A stretch of DNA of 6,424 bases. Source: Bacilli bacterium. GTDB taxonomy: Bacteria > Bacillota_I > Bacilli_A > RFN20 > CAG-826. The stretch covers positions 1-6,424 of the forward strand of contig JAEDDA010000039.1 of NCBI GenBank assembly GCA_016298185.1, read 5' to 3'. Within the stretch, counting starts at the first letter, position 1. Every line of letters starts with the position of its first letter. This document shows, one piece after another, positions 6,407 through 6,424 of the stretch. Made by a program: the position numbers and the translations under genes. The notes beneath the pieces are model-generated. The model saw only the letters and a list, made by a program, of their open reading frames with translations. It did not search any database and was not told where the DNA came from.

Positions 6407-6424
6407 AAAAATAGCGCATCTAAA
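6407..6424 (+). other. Possible 5' arm of a terminator cut by the window edge
   Basis: Immediately after the TAA of the CofE-like gene comes an A-run and then TAGCGCATC, ending at the window edge. An A-tract followed by a GC-containing half-stem is how many bidirectional intrinsic terminators begin. The other arm is outside the window, so this cannot be confirmed. Confidence 0.25.

Noticed and set aside
1..6424. CRISPR array, insertion sequence, tRNA or rRNA genes
   Set aside because: No spaced direct repeats outside the DUF3737 gene, no transposase or terminal inverted repeats, and no tRNA or rRNA sequence were seen. Coding density is nearly complete.

Overview
This AT-rich window carries five complete, tightly packed genes in two divergent groups. 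It looks like a low-GC Firmicutes (Bacilli/Erysipelotrichia-like or uncultured gut Firmicutes) chromosome. The support is the AT-rich codon choice (TTA, AAA, GAA), GGAGG-type Shine-Dalgarno sites, TATAAT promoters and the protein families present. The tryptophan codons checked are TGG and no reading frame contains an internal TGA, so the standard bacterial code (table 11) fits and a Mycoplasma-type code does not. The lineage is an inference, not a match to a named genome.

Left group (minus strand, read right to left from about 3606 to 4): metG (methionyl-tRNA synthetase, short form without the C-terminal tRNA-binding domain), then a DUF3737 right-handed beta-helix repeat protein, then a PatB/MalY-type PLP-dependent C-S lyase. 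The first junction is a TAATG stop/start overlap and the second an 8-base overlap. Neither internal gene has a good ribosome binding site, so this looks like one transcript with coupled translation. Two of the three genes concern methionine (making its precursor homocysteine, and charging it onto tRNA). The role of the DUF3737 protein is unknown.

Middle (3583-3781): a 199-base divergent regulatory region. It holds a strong Shine-Dalgarno and a perfect TATAAT for each direction. A 15-base GC-containing inverted repeat overlaps the metG promoter and is followed, in the metG direction, by a T-rich run.

Right group (plus strand, 3782 to 6406): an FAD-dependent oxidoreductase of the COG2509 type with a conspicuous four-cysteine cluster, then a 397-residue protein whose N-terminus resembles CofE (coenzyme F420-0:L-glutamate ligase). 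The second gene lies 15 bases downstream, in the same frame, separated by one TAG stop. No F420 biosynthesis gene or recognised F420-using enzyme is visible, so the true substrate of the CofE-like protein is an open question.

There is no tRNA, rRNA, CRISPR array, insertion sequence or phage gene in the window. The most interesting points are the CofE-like/flavoprotein pair, the DUF3737 gene embedded in a methionine-themed operon, and the terminator-like hairpin on top of the metG promoter.
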